Positions 50,101 through 59,448 of a DNA stretch of 64,000 bases are shown here, in pieces. Origin of the DNA: Atriophallophorus winterbourni (taxonomy: Eukaryota > Platyhelminthes > Trematoda > Plagiorchiida > Microphallidae); NCBI GenBank assembly GCA_013407085.1, contig JACCGJ010001398.1, positions 1 to 64,000 of the forward strand. The letters run 5' to 3'. The notes beneath the pieces were generated by a model, which ran no database searches, was not told the DNA's origin, and saw only the letters and a list, made by a program, of their open reading frames with translations. Position numbers and translations under genes: made by a program. Within the stretch, counting starts at the first letter, position 1; each line of letters begins with the position of its first letter.

Positions 50101-51930
50101 CGGCAGAAATAATGTAATCCTAGCAGGATTTATATATGCATATGATAAGTTAACGGAAGCGAAATAACTTTTTTTATAAATGTAGTAAATTAAGGTGAGA
50201 ACATTAAGATTCCCTATGCTGTTGTCACATTAAAAATGTTGCACATATGCTGTATTGTCTGTCGGATCAGTATATATATATATATATTCCATTAAAATCT
50301 GGTTTCAAATATTGAAAAGAAATATATCTATACCGAACTAGTTCCATCGAGACAGAAATCATTGAAACAAAAATTAAATTACAGCAGACTTACAATTCGT
50401 GTTGAAGTTTAATACTGAAAATAAATAATTGTAAATAAATGAAGATTTGAAGGGTTTTCATAAGTTTATTTTGAAACATATGCTTCATCAGCTACATGTA
50501 CACAACTATACCGCTGTTTCAAGGCTAAGTGAAGCTGATCATGCTGTCTCAACCGGACAACAGCAATCATCCAGAAACCGGTAGTAATTGATTAAATTGA
50601 ATGTGAGCACCACGATTTATGAAGACTTGAACAACCCGTTATAAAAATTCATGCATGCTAATCATTAATCTATTTGCGGTAAAACGCGCGATGGCCTTCA
50701 TAGAACAGACAATAGTAGCTCCAGATTTGACACTTATAGTCAATTAGAGTTATGGTTATTATGAAGATTAATACGAATAGCATTGAGATTAATATGTCAG
50801 TACTGCAAATGAAATTGAAATAAATCTAAATGCATTTCGTTAAAACAAATAACAAAATTTAGGACATACATCTTTTTACGTAAGTCAAATCTGTGAAAAA
50901 TCATTTGAACGTAATTAGTTGAAGAAGATGAAGGCAGATGTACGCTAAATTGGAGAATACTCACGCATCTTGTCCTTTCAATCCTCGAGGTGTTTCGCTA
51001 GAATTAAGAGAAAATATATTCAAATTGCATTACTCTTCTTGCCAAATCGCACAAAATGAAAAATTAGCAATTTGATCAATCAAACAAAGTGTTAATTAGT
51101 ATACAGCAAATTATAATACCATGACCGACGATGCATGCATATCGTTGATAGTGTAATATATCCGACAATGGTTTTTGCACTACATCTACGAAAAATAGTC
51201 ACAATATATAAGGCATCATGATAAACGTTTATTTGCAGGAGTTTAACAATTTCGCTCTTCACAATTTTTCGGGTAATTATTGACTACAAGAAAATCGTCT
51301 TTCCCATTTATCAGAATAAATACTCATTCTACTGATAAAGCTTTATCTTATATATCTTTATTCATTCACATGATGAACACAAAACAGACTTAAACAAACA
51401 TTTGTAACATTCACCGTTTTCATATATAACCAACACATGCAGGTGTGACAACAGTTTTTGAATATCCTACGCTAGTTCAAATATCCTGATTGAAAATCTG
51501 GCTAAATTTCATACTCCAAGATTCATGTTAAATATAAAATACGAAAACAATTTCTTACTGAATGCGTTGATGAAACCAAATTTAAATCTTCATAAAACCA
51601 CCACACTAATAGCGAAATATTATCTAGCGGAATCTCATTCTTGTTAGATCAACTCGATCGGATTTGCAAATAATAAAATGCTCAGCAGTTTTATGGAAAT
51701 GAACATTCATTGAAGTTGCACATACGTTCTTCGTGCTCCAGTGACTGTAAGAAACGAATAAATAAAAATAACGTTATTATCAAAAGGTGTGGAGTCACTA
51801 TATTATGAATTTCTAGCACTCACCGACAATTAGAATGGCACACAGTACGGAGAGAATGTTGAGTTTAAGCATGCTGAATTTAATATTACGATATTACGTT
51901 TAATGTACAGTGATTTTATCACTGTTTTTA
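36345..51930 (-). CDS. micro-exon gene (MEG-type), secreted protein of about 177 residues
   Basis: Twenty-three exons on the minus strand join into one open frame of 534 nt. Exon 1 encodes a signal peptide (M-L-K-L-N then a hydrophobic run). Exons 3 to 22 are 12, 15, 18, 21, 24 or 33 nt, all multiples of three and all in the same phase (two bases of a codon left at each 3' end). Most have textbook donors (GTGAGT or GTAAGT) and pyrimidine-rich acceptors. The terminal exon has a stop and AATAAA. No stop occurs in the common phase. Schistosome MEGs, which encode variable secreted proteins through exon skipping, have this architecture. I cannot match it to a named MEG. Product function is unknown; it is rich in charged residues with two cysteines outside the signal peptide. 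Introns contain LINE pieces and inverted repeats. Confidence 0.82.
36364..36369 (-). terminator. polyadenylation signal of the micro-exon gene
   Basis: AATAAA on the minus strand, 33 bases downstream of the inferred stop codon. Confidence 0.5.
36532..36549 (-). CDS. micro-exon gene exon 22 (18 nt)
   Basis: Acceptor GCCAGATCAAAG, donor GTAAGA. Encodes I-C-K-H-A-D. Confidence 0.65.
37346..37366 (-). CDS. micro-exon gene exon 21 (21 nt)
   Basis: Acceptor CTACAAACAG, donor GTGAGT. Encodes Y-D-Q-V-M-K-F. A competing AG seven bases in would give an out-of-phase 14-nt exon. Confidence 0.7.
37458..37481 (-). CDS. micro-exon gene exon 20 (24 nt)
   Basis: Acceptor CATTACAATTTCAG, donor GTGAGT. Encodes D-I-E-Y-S-R-W-R. 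An internal TAG inside the exon could serve as an acceptor for a 9-nt in-phase version. Confidence 0.78.
38071..38085 (-). CDS. micro-exon gene exon 19 (15 nt)
   Basis: Acceptor TATCAATTTGCAG, donor GTAAGT. Encodes I-S-A-D-Q. Confidence 0.78.
38141..38330. repeat. microsatellite (TA)n followed by (ATGT)n
   Basis: TA dinucleotides at about 38141-38177, then an interrupted ATGT-rich tract to about 38330. It lies in the intron between exons 18 and 19 of the micro-exon gene. Confidence 0.9.
38556..38576 (-). CDS. micro-exon gene exon 18 (21 nt)
   Basis: Acceptor AATCGTTTATAG, donor GTAAGT. Encodes V-N-F-I-T-K-Q. The intron between exons 17 and 18 is 79 nt. Confidence 0.8.
38656..38676 (-). CDS. 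micro-exon gene exon 17 (21 nt)
   Basis: Acceptor ACTTAATATCAG, donor GTAAGT. Encodes L-V-W-A-A-N-E. Confidence 0.82.
39432..39452 (-). CDS. micro-exon gene exon 16 (21 nt)
   Basis: Acceptor TATTAAATTAAAAG, donor GTGAGT. Encodes M-F-N-L-K-S-R. Confidence 0.76.
40637..41880 (-). mobile_element. CR1-like LINE fragments, minus strand, in the large intron
   Basis: 41578-41237 encodes on the minus strand the endonuclease-RT linker (R-N-N-A-T-S-L-I-Q-K-Y-K, N-R-K-K-L-Y, I-K-P-G-I-S-T). 40834-40637 encodes C-Y-L-D-I-S-K-N-F-D-S-V-K-H, an RT block. Sequence between them (40890-41020) matches 58345-58475 and is not coding. The large intron of the micro-exon gene thus holds this copy in the gene's own orientation. 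Confidence 0.7.
42617..42875. mobile_element. 259-bp element with 22-bp terminal inverted repeats (MITE-like)
   Basis: The left end CACTGTCGGATAAGGTTGG continues TAC; the right end is its inverted copy with 20 of 22 positions matching. No transposase is inside. A single end of the same family is at about 46749-46771. No clear target duplication is visible. The interior has an RNA polymerase III B-box-like GGTTCAAACCC on the minus strand (42683-42693). Confidence 0.65.
43524..44115 (+). mobile_element. CR1-like LINE 3' end with short tandem tail
   Basis: The frame 43718-43906 gives S-R-L-N-C-R-R-H-F-F-A-V-R-V and W-N-S-L-P-I-D-I-V, the C-terminal end of a CR1-like RT, close to the tail of the intact element at 34100-34270. 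The insertion ends in tandem CTTGAAT units (44097-44116), the type of short tail found at CR1 3' ends. 5' truncated. Confidence 0.8.
44642..44665 (-). CDS. micro-exon gene exon 15 (24 nt)
   Basis: Acceptor CTATTTTATGCAAG, donor GTAAGT. Encodes F-H-Y-G-R-L-A-S. The next intron is about 5.2 kb and is loaded with repeats. Confidence 0.78.
45926..45946 (-). CDS. micro-exon gene exon 14 (21 nt)
   Basis: Acceptor CTTTGATTTAG, donor GTGAGT. Encodes R-I-A-A-K-G-N (first residue K if exon 13 is skipped). Confidence 0.8.
46562..46573 (-). CDS. micro-exon gene exon 13 (12 nt)
   Basis: Acceptor AAACTTATTCAG, donor GTAGAT. Encodes N-T-I-G. Only 109 nt after exon 12; the weaker donor and small size make it less certain. 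Leaving it out keeps the frame open. Confidence 0.5.
46683..46703 (-). CDS. micro-exon gene exon 12 (21 nt)
   Basis: Acceptor CTCTGTTTACAG, donor GTGAGT. Encodes F-M-N-S-E-V-E. Confidence 0.82.
47020..47040 (-). CDS. micro-exon gene exon 11 (21 nt)
   Basis: Acceptor CTATATTTTCCAG, donor GTGAGT. Encodes L-M-E-M-Q-K-A. Confidence 0.82.
47218..47238 (-). CDS. micro-exon gene exon 10 (21 nt)
   Basis: Acceptor ATTCATAACACAG, donor GTGAGT. Encodes Q-E-K-E-N-S-E. A second AG two bases in offers an alternative 19-nt exon that would break the phase. Confidence 0.75.
47767..47787 (-). CDS. micro-exon gene exon 9 (21 nt)
   Basis: Acceptor TTATTCGATTTTAG, donor GTGAGT. Encodes F-L-K-A-E-H-K. Confidence 0.82.
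48403..48420 (-). CDS. micro-exon gene exon 8 (18 nt)
   Basis: Acceptor GTTTCATCTACAG, donor GTAAGT. Encodes L-I-G-T-E-D. The intron before it is 182 nt. Confidence 0.8.
48603..48623 (-). CDS. micro-exon gene exon 7 (21 nt)
   Basis: Acceptor TCTGTTTCCAG, donor GTGAGT. Encodes M-K-A-K-V-H-K. Confidence 0.82.
49450..49470 (-). CDS. micro-exon gene exon 6 (21 nt)
   Basis: Acceptor CCTTAATTGCAG, donor GTGAGT. Encodes F-F-E-D-W-N-D. Confidence 0.82.
50394..50414 (-). CDS. micro-exon gene exon 5 (21 nt)
   Basis: Acceptor ATTTATTTTCAG, donor GTAAGT. Encodes A-I-K-L-Q-H-E. Confidence 0.82.
50965..50997 (-). CDS. micro-exon gene exon 4 (33 nt)
   Basis: Acceptor TCTTAATTCTAG, donor GTGAGT. Encodes A-E-T-P-R-G-L-K-G-Q-D. 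Confidence 0.8.
51471..51485 (-). CDS. micro-exon gene exon 3 (15 nt)
   Basis: Acceptor TTTTCAATCAG, donor GTAGGA (weaker than most). Encodes T-I-F-E-L across the junction. Confidence 0.6.
51726..51744 (-). CDS. micro-exon gene exon 2 (19 nt)
   Basis: Acceptor TTTCTTACAG, donor GTATGT. Adds V-T-G-A-R-R and shifts the phase from one to two leftover bases, the phase kept by all later exons. It is the only internal exon that is not a multiple of three. Confidence 0.7.
51824..51872 (-). CDS. micro-exon gene exon 1, signal peptide
   Basis: 49 nt of coding sequence: MLKLNILSVLCAILIV plus one base. Donor G|GTGAGT. Together with exon 2 the predicted signal sequence continues V-T-G-A, a plausible cleavage context before R-R. 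Confidence 0.82.
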
Positions 51931-51932
51931 TA
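51925..51932 (-). promoter_or_regulatory. TATA box of the micro-exon gene
   Basis: TATAAAAA on the minus strand, 53 bases upstream of the exon 1 ATG (51872). Transcription would start near 51900, giving a 5' untranslated region of about 25-30 bases. A hairpin-forming AGTGATTTTATCACT overlaps the start region. Confidence 0.6.
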
Positions 51933-52099
51933 CTGTTCAGTTGACCTTAAATTACAAAATCTGAGAAAAAATGTTAGAAAATGTGCGTAGATATGCGCGG
52001 GAATGACCAAATATGGACGTAAAAATTTCAACCATATACGTGTGCACCATTTAAACACGTTAAAGTACAATTTGCAATCGCGTTACTCAATATACTTTG

Positions 52100-52955
52100 T
52101 ATTTTCCCGAGAACATTGAAATAAAAACAATATTTAATGACTGTATTGAATAAACAGAAGCAAAAATTAAAGAAAAATTGTATGCCGAAACTTAATTATT
52201 CATTTCATCGTACTTGAACCAATATGGAACACATTGCAGACACTCAGCGTTAAAGATAAATAAATAAAAATTGAAAGCTCTGCATTTGTGCTACTTTATT
52301 ATATGAATACAATGTTCCGTGACTAAACATAAAGCCTTATTAATTTAAAAACGATTATATACTTTTAATCTACGGACGTATCAAACTCGCTGATAAGGTG
52401 CTATCATGTAGATGTTTGTATATTACTTTCTTTTAGGGTTGAGGATTGTGATTCAAAGCACCATGACATTAGCTCATAACTTTAACCTCGCGGAGTGAAA
52501 CATCACTTTCAGATTCCGTTGTGAAAATAGAGTTTCAACAGTATATTTATATTAGTAAAATTCATATACACTCCAAGCTGTATATTAACAGCTTTTCCGG
52601 GTTTTTACATGAAAATTAGGTGCGTTTTGATATTATAATAGGTGCCTCCGACAGCCGCATCGGAAAACATTTATGCCAGACAATCGTGTGTCGTTAGAAT
52701 AGGTTTTTAATACAAAAGGCAGTAAAGATGGGGTCTAATCACGAACTTAAGAATGCTATTCAGAACACAAGAGCAGGACACAATCAAGTTTTCAGGGGAC
52801 GACAATCGCAAACACACAATGAATAGGGCTTGAAGAAGATTGCATTTAAACGTTTTAAGCCACAATATCCTCGAAAGCATAAGGAGAAGGACAACGTCAG
52901 AGGCAATCGAACGATATGCGATTCGTCGAGAAATGGTTAAAGGAGCCTTGCCTGC
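52100..52955. other. no gene recognised upstream of the micro-exon gene
   Basis: AT-rich sequence between the micro-exon gene promoter and a repeat cluster. No coding signal is supported. Confidence 0.5.
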
Positions 52956-53039
52956 CGAAGGCTTGAATTGTACCTGTCTGCACGAATTCGACCAACAAGT
53001 CAGATCGAATTAACAATCATGACATAGATATTTCAGGAC

Positions 53040-53235
53040 TGTGTTGTGGTTGTTCAATTGCCTATATATAGTTCTCGGCCTTGAGCTTAATAAACGCTTA
53101 TGAGCAATCGTCTTTCTCTTGTTGTTGCAAGATTCGTGGATTAACGTGTTGGAATGGTAGACCTCAGGGATGAATCGAAATGCAACCGATGTGCCAGTGT
53201 GCAAAGTTTTACGTTACGTGATTTATTCTTGGAAC
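53040..53235 (+). repeat. LTR-like repeat copy, partner of 21125-21350
   Basis: Contains CTATATATAG, then AATAAACGC about 30 bases on, the spacing of an LTR promoter and polyadenylation signal, followed by sequence matching 21200-21345. No element body adjoins it. It could be a solo LTR. Confidence 0.4.
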
Positions 53236-53839
53236 GATGAGCCGAATGTTGCGATAAGTGGCCAATGTTTGTCAGCTGTCACTCATTGACCTGGAATGAA
53301 CTGGAGCAATCATTTCCGGACACTCTCTGCACTAGCTACACTAGTATTGAAGAGACAAATGATGAAGTCAATGAGTTCCGAAACCCAATGTCTTCAACCG
53401 CTATAGTGATGTCCATTGTTCGGATGTTGATACAAGTGTGTTATGTAGAACAATAAATGAAACTAAAAGAAAACTTTTCAACTATTTCAAGTGGACAATT
53501 AAACGTCAACTTTAGCATCACGTAGACAAGTAAATTTCAATAAAGTATAGCCATTTGACGATCTTATCCTAGCTCATATTTGGTTATAAATATCAACTTT
53601 TGCATGAGCTGGTCGCCTTATATATGGTCAATGAAAATGTAAGCTAAATCACACAACGAACGGTCAAATTGTAGACCATAGACCAAATTGTCACAACTAA
53701 AGACAACTGAATCCTTTGCATTGACTGTGTACTCCAGGATTTTATTATTGAAAAGAAGTACTGAATTCTCACCGCTTTGCAAAATAGACAATTAGCACTA
53801 TCGAGGATAGAAGTATTAAAAACCTCATCAGAAATGCAG

Positions 53840-53965
53840 TCTTCTTCGCGTTTTGTCTAACTTCGATGTACATCATAACCGCTTGAATTCTTTATGCTTC
53901 ACAGCTTTTCGAATCATTAGCTTTTTATCACCATAAAATCTTGATTCTTGATTCTTGATTGACTA
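53840..53965 (+). mobile_element. CR1-like LINE 3' terminal fragment
   Basis: Ends in three TCTTGAT-type units (53939-53959) preceded by CACCATAAAA, like the tail at 44088-44116. Only the untranslated end is present. Confidence 0.5.
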
Positions 53966-54379
53966 AACCGTGCGATTCGGGAGAAACAGTCTCTCTCACT
54001 GTGCTCACAGCGATAGTCAGTAATCGGTTGAAGATGCACGCTAATGGAGTGATCAACGATGATAAGTTGTGAGCAGTATGTATACATTCCCGACATACAA
54101 ACGATGCTAAACACAATGCCTCCAAAATGAGCGGTCAAGAGCAACTCGTGGGATCAGTCACGAGCTTTTTATTTATCGCTTGCAAACATATTTAGATCGG
54201 AAGTGCGGTCTGCCAAAGGGTCAACTTTTTGGTTTCAATTCAAATAGAATAAATCTTAGGAACACTTCTATTTTCTATACTGCACACACGACTTAGCCTG
54301 CGCAAACAGTGCTATCTTAGTAGGTTGAACATGCTCTGTTGACAAGCATTTGAAAGCATTTCGTCATTCGTAAATTTGT

Positions 54380-54920
54380 CCATCCGTTAAAAATTCAATA
54401 TACAGTGGACTGGTCACAGGCTTCTGACATACGAACTAGCATCAACATTTGCTATCTGGATATGCATAAAGCATTTAACCGAATTGATTCACTTTCGACT
54501 AATGCAGAAGGGGCATTATATGCGTATCACTGGACAGTTACTCGTATAGATTTGATGTTACCTGACTGTGCGCAAGAGAATTGTGAGAATAAACAGAGTA
54601 CATTCACGGGACATTGATGCATGTCCCGGCGTACCCCAAAGTTGCAATCATGGGGCAAATACTTGTCTTATTTTACTTCACCGACCTACTACAGACGCTC
54701 TAAGATTATTCCCTTTGCAGATGATATTAAAATTGGAAGCGGGTAAATTCTACAGCTGACTGTGTACAGTTACAAAATGTTTGTAATGCTCCACATGAAT
54801 GGTCGGTATGGAATTGGCTTCCATTCATTTCACACAAATGCAAGATCCTGCACATTGCACATTAATCCATCCGAGTACCAATATCAATTTGGACAGACTC
54901 GGTGTATAAAATTTAAAGAC
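54380..54920 (+). pseudogene. CR1-like reverse transcriptase fragment
   Basis: D-W-S-Q-A-S-D, then I-C-Y-L-D-M-H-K-A-F-N-R-I, then in another frame C-P-G-V-P-Q and a decayed active-site segment Q-M-I-L-K. Several stops and frame changes. Confidence 0.6.
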
Positions 54921-55169
54921 GATTGTTAGATTTCAGTTATTAAATATGATAAACTTATTTTCTTGAGCTCAACTGTGATCGCTAGTGGAATTGGCACGTC
55001 AATATTGGGTTCACGCTGCTTGACGTCGATTCTCAGCTTAAAACACCATTGAGTTTATTATTTACAAATTAGTTTATCCAGCAACAGCTATAGAATGAAA
55101 GAAACAAGAGTAGATAGCATTTGTTATAATGGTGAATTTTATGTGTTCTTTCCATGTTTGTTGCAGATA

Positions 55170-57150
55170 AATGCGCTATCAGTACAATCATTATATACGG
55201 AAACCACAAATAATTGCCTATATGCAAACTCACAATGCCTGGTAAACAAACTAGCGGAAATAAAGTTCTATGTATTCAGCACTCATTTGACGGCAGAGCA
55301 TTAACTGAGACGGAGTTCCAAATCCACGTGAGCGATCGCTAGCTATCTATTCCATACATACCTCAATTTTGGAGATACTGCTTCAAACCAGGTGGGGGAG
55401 TAGCTTTTTACAACCGAGAACGTGTATATATCACGGTATTTGCATTCAATGACTTCTATCTGGAAGACAGTATATGGTATAACTTGGAGCTAGACTCAGG
55501 AGATATTTTATCGTTGGTGTAGTTGAACATTCACCATCCTCAACGTGTGTACGCAATCATTTGCTCAGGAAAGTAATGCAGTATGTTGGAAAATAGCGCA
55601 ATTCCCAATTACTTATTTTGGGAGGCTTTCATCTGCCTAAATTATTTAACCGATCAGATCAGTCACTCCAGGCATTAGACTACAAATTTTGCGAACTGCT
55701 CGATCACACACCCTGTATAACCATGTTTTCGAATATACTCGTCGAAGACTTTCGAAAGAGATATCTATCATAGAATGGTCTTAATCACGGAAGCCACGGC
55801 AGTTGTTCTTTTTCAGTATCACATTCCGCTAGGTCGAAGCGACCACCTCGTTCTGCTCATTCAGTATGTGTGCCACGCCAGTAGAATGCTAAAACAAACA
55901 AAATTCCATAAATTGTGGATACTTTTGGCTTGATGGAAACGATCGAAGCGTTCGATGATCATAAAATCAATTTCAGTGATCCAGACTCACACTGCACAAC
56001 CATTACAGAGTACATCACAAAAAATGATACATTTAAATTTTACATATGTCACAAAGTATTAGAGCATTCGCACTAGACAATGGTTTAGAAAGCGCAAATC
56101 GACATTGGTTATTCATAGGAATGAAGGAAAAGAATTCTCCTGAGCACAGTTTTCGTATTTACGAAATTCAGTCACAAATCTCACCCGGAAGATAAACGAT
56201 ATTACCGTCTTCAGCAACTAGTATGAATGCAAGGTAATCACAAATTGCTCGGTCGAACCTTTACCAACACCACGGAGCTTAACCTCGGTATTTTTCCGAT
56301 CTTCATAGATAACAGACTAACATATTCTGTCTTAGAAACGATAATGCTCTAGCCAGTCTTCATTCACGAGTTTTCAAACCTAAAAAATGTATTACTACCA
56401 ACTGCATTGTCAGCACAATTTGTGCCGTAAATTATAAGCGATATATGTTTCGATTCTAAAATAGCGCGGCACCAATTACGCAGGTTGATGGTAGCAAATC
56501 TCTGGTAGCCGATGGAATCACACCTGCAATCTGAAGTTATGCGACAGTTAATTGCGTGAACCAATCTGTGATTTATTTATTCATTGTTTGAGGGAGAGCT
56601 TTGCACTGGCTCACTTAAAAGGGCAATCATTTACAAATGTGGAACTCGTTTGGACCCAGTAAATTACCACTCTATTACAGTACTCAGGTGATCATAAAAT
56701 TATGGAGCGAATGTTCTGCGAAAGCTCGTGTGTCATCTCGAAATCCAACACTTGTTGTCAGAGTTCCAAACGGATTTGGAATTCCGTTCTCGCTGGAGAC
56801 AATTAACGACTGAAGAAAGGTAGTTGATGATGGTGGCTGAGTTCATTTGTGTCAATTGGACATATCTGAGGCGTTAGATTGCATGGGACATTTTATACTC
56901 CGGCGTCTGCTGCAAGAGGCTGTTAATAATGGGTGCCTTAATATCTGGCTGAGAAGCTACCTCCTTAATCGCAAATCAAATGTGCCTGTCGATGGTGTGA
57001 GGTCTAGGGTCATCGAAGCAACTAGTGGTGTCCTACAGGGTTTGATACTTGTTCAGGTTCTCATTTTGATGTTCATCAATGACCTTACTAAACTCGTCAC
57101 AGCAAAGATGGTACCTTTTGTGGATGATGCGAAAATTTAGATAGAGTTCT
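55170..57150 (+). mobile_element. CR1-like LINE fragment, endonuclease to RT
   Basis: The endonuclease starts at about 55215 (Y-A-N-S-Q-C-L-V-N-K-L-A-E) and runs in broken frames through G-G-F-H-L-P and a S-D-H-L-V-L block near 55838-55860. A linker follows, then the RT frame 56847-57140 with Q-L-D-I-S-E-A-L-D, W-L-R-S-Y-L-L-N-R-K, S-G-V-L-Q-G and P-F-V-D-D-A-K-I. The copy breaks off after the active site. Confidence 0.75.
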
Positions 57151-57430
57151 ACCACTCAACGCCTATATAACTCCATTAAGCAAATTCACATAATATTTAT
57201 ACTACCAAATATATGTGCATCACACCTAGAATATACAGGATATTTTTCTATCAACAAATATGCTATCCATCTCTCAATGCCTCATTTGTTTGTCCTTATA
57301 CAAATAAAATATTGTATTTAGAACTATAAGCTTTTAAAACATATATTTCCTAATCATAAATCGTCAATTTTAGAGCGGATGTTCTTGAAGCATACTAAGA
57401 GAAAAGGAACGTTCAGTAGAGCAATAACTT

Positions 57431-57770
57431 GATTTTAATCAGCACATTTAGTCGGAGCAGAAAACAACTGATGTTCCTTGAGCAAGTGCATATTTCAGTA
57501 TCTGCATACCAAGAGAGGTGAAGCGTAAATTAGGGCACAAATGTGAACAAAGCTTGCATATTTTATTAGAGGTTCCTGTATTACCTGCATAGTTCGGCAT
57601 TTGTATGCAAAGAGAAACAGAGTTTAACTTAGGGTAATAATGTGATTTTAATTTGTACGTATTATTGGAGCACAAAAACAATTGTTTTTCTTTGAGCAAG
57701 TGCATTGTTCAGCTTTTGCATACCAAGAGAGGTGAAGCGTAAATTGTGGCTAAAGTATAAAGAAATTGAA
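57431..57770 (-). repeat. degenerate tandem repeat, about 105-bp unit, inverse of 18867-19225
   Basis: Units begin near 57431, 57540 and 57641. The first and third are well matched (both contain GCATACCAAGAGAGGTGAAG). The reverse complement of GAGCACAAAAACAATTG matches the recurring string in the 18.9-kb array. Confidence 0.6.
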
Positions 57771-57989
57771 ATAAGTTTACTGGTAATTGGTTAGAGCAGT
57801 TTCTGGATAACTGTTCAATTTTCAGTCTGTGCGTGATCAGATCGTCGGGTAAAGTAGTATCTCTAAATAACATTCAAAACAAACAGTTTTGTTCCACCTT
57901 TCATTCGAAATTAGTCAGAGTTGTAAGGAGTGATGGTCCTTTGTGTATGTAGTCTTTAATTCAGGAGAAACCCGGTTGAGAAAATTAAC

Positions 57990-58240
57990 TGAAGTGGTCT
58001 GAACGACCACGTTTTGCTTATTTTTAAAATGTGTTAATTTTCATCGTGCTGCGTTGCGGACTAATATATATGCGTTCGCACACTTTTGGACCTTATTATC
58101 TCTTGTCTGATATAGACCCCATTTTTCAGGGACTGAATATACATTCACAAGTTCATTTTTTGTTGCCCATAAATACAAACCATCTCCAAGGCCAGTATAC
58201 ATTGTAACTTGTACTTTCCATTCTGGCCTTGTTCTGTTTT
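57990..58240 (+). mobile_element. CR1-like endonuclease end and repeat fragment
   Basis: 57995-58035 reads L-N-D-H-V-L-L-I-F-K-M-C, the last block of CR1-like endonucleases. 58150-58235 matches 27700-27800. Low information otherwise. Confidence 0.4.
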
Positions 58241-58344
58241 ACTGATTGCTGGGTTGATAACAACGCAACTTGATTGATAGAACGCAACGACTGTGTCAGC
58301 TACATTATCTGCCTTCATCCTAACACTATGACAAGTACGTTCAG

Positions 58345-58475
58345 CTCACGGCCTGCAGGCATGGTTGTGTTTAACCTATCGAAACCGATTCTACTGACAA
58401 ATGAGTGGGCGAAGGCGGTACACTGAGAACTCAAACTCAGTTTGTGTCTAAGCAGGTGTAGTTCATAAAGACGGT
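58345..58475. repeat. interspersed repeat shared with 40890-41020
   Basis: Both copies have GGCCTGCA, a G-GGCGA-rich stretch and CAGTTTG in the same order and spacing. The 40.9-kb copy is much more GC-rich than its surroundings. It may be the untranslated 5' part of a LINE or a short non-autonomous element. Confidence 0.45.
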
Positions 58476-58479
58476 CCAG

Positions 58480-59440
58480 CTAAGGGAAAGAAAGCCAAAA
58501 TCTCAAACCTCAACTACTTTGTGGTGACATTCAATCCTGGAAATGAATTCGAGATGAAACTTTGAGTGAAATATGTAACATGCGTTAGTCAATCTGCAGT
58601 AGAATTTTAATTCCGTCCTAGCATCTTCTGCTACAGCATCGTTGTCAAAATGCTTCAGCCCAGCCGTTTCTTTGGTTTCAGTGGTGGTTTTCAGAAGGTG
58701 CACTTGATGCACAAGCAAGATCATTTTCCCATATTGAAACGCCCTCGCGTAAATCTAAGTGGACCAATGGAGATAATACACATTTTCGTTTCTGTAAGCA
58801 ATATCAGAGGAAGCAGCATATGTCGGTTAAAACCTGTGACTTGACTGGCTTTGAGCTCAGCACCTTAAGATGCTTCATACGCTGAAAATGAACTTCACGT
58901 GTGATTAATAAGCTACTGCCAAGTACAAGCTGAGCAACCTTGACCAAATTATTGCCTTCGAGTCACAGTATGCTTTCATCATTTGTTGCATGCATGTTGT
59001 TATGAGCGAACCGCAAAACTGACTGCACCAGCGAAACAAACTGCTGACACACTTATCAATTTTAAAACTGGTAACATTGCTATATACTTCTTGGATTTCA
59101 TCAACATCTCTTAAATATTTAAAATGTACTATATTTAATTTTCATTAGTAGAGAGCTAAAATGCTTGAAGGTTGTCATTGGTGCCATACAAAAGACGCAA
59201 ATACCAAACGCAGGTATGTCGACAGAAAGTGATTCCATATTTTTAAAAAGCAATGAGTCGTTATGAGCTTCAACTGCATACCCTTGGTTTTGCCCTGAAA
59301 AACAGCGTGAAAAATAGAAAAACAAAGCACAAGAGGAATAATATGGATTTGAACTATCAATCTGATGTACAGTAAGAGTACCATCAAGTTAGTCAATATT
59401 TGGTAGTGACATTCTCCGCTATGTCTGCTGAAATAGACGC
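58480..59440. other. no gene recognised
   Basis: Short frames on both strands have no motif I know. No repeat partner was noticed in the window. Confidence 0.4.
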
Positions 59441-59448
59441 TAACAATC

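Noticed and set aside
50102..50119. Additional 18-nt micro-exon between exons 5 and 6
   Set aside because: It fits length and phase, but the donor (GTAGAA) is weak, the acceptor modest, and the encoded run is strongly hydrophobic unlike its neighbours.
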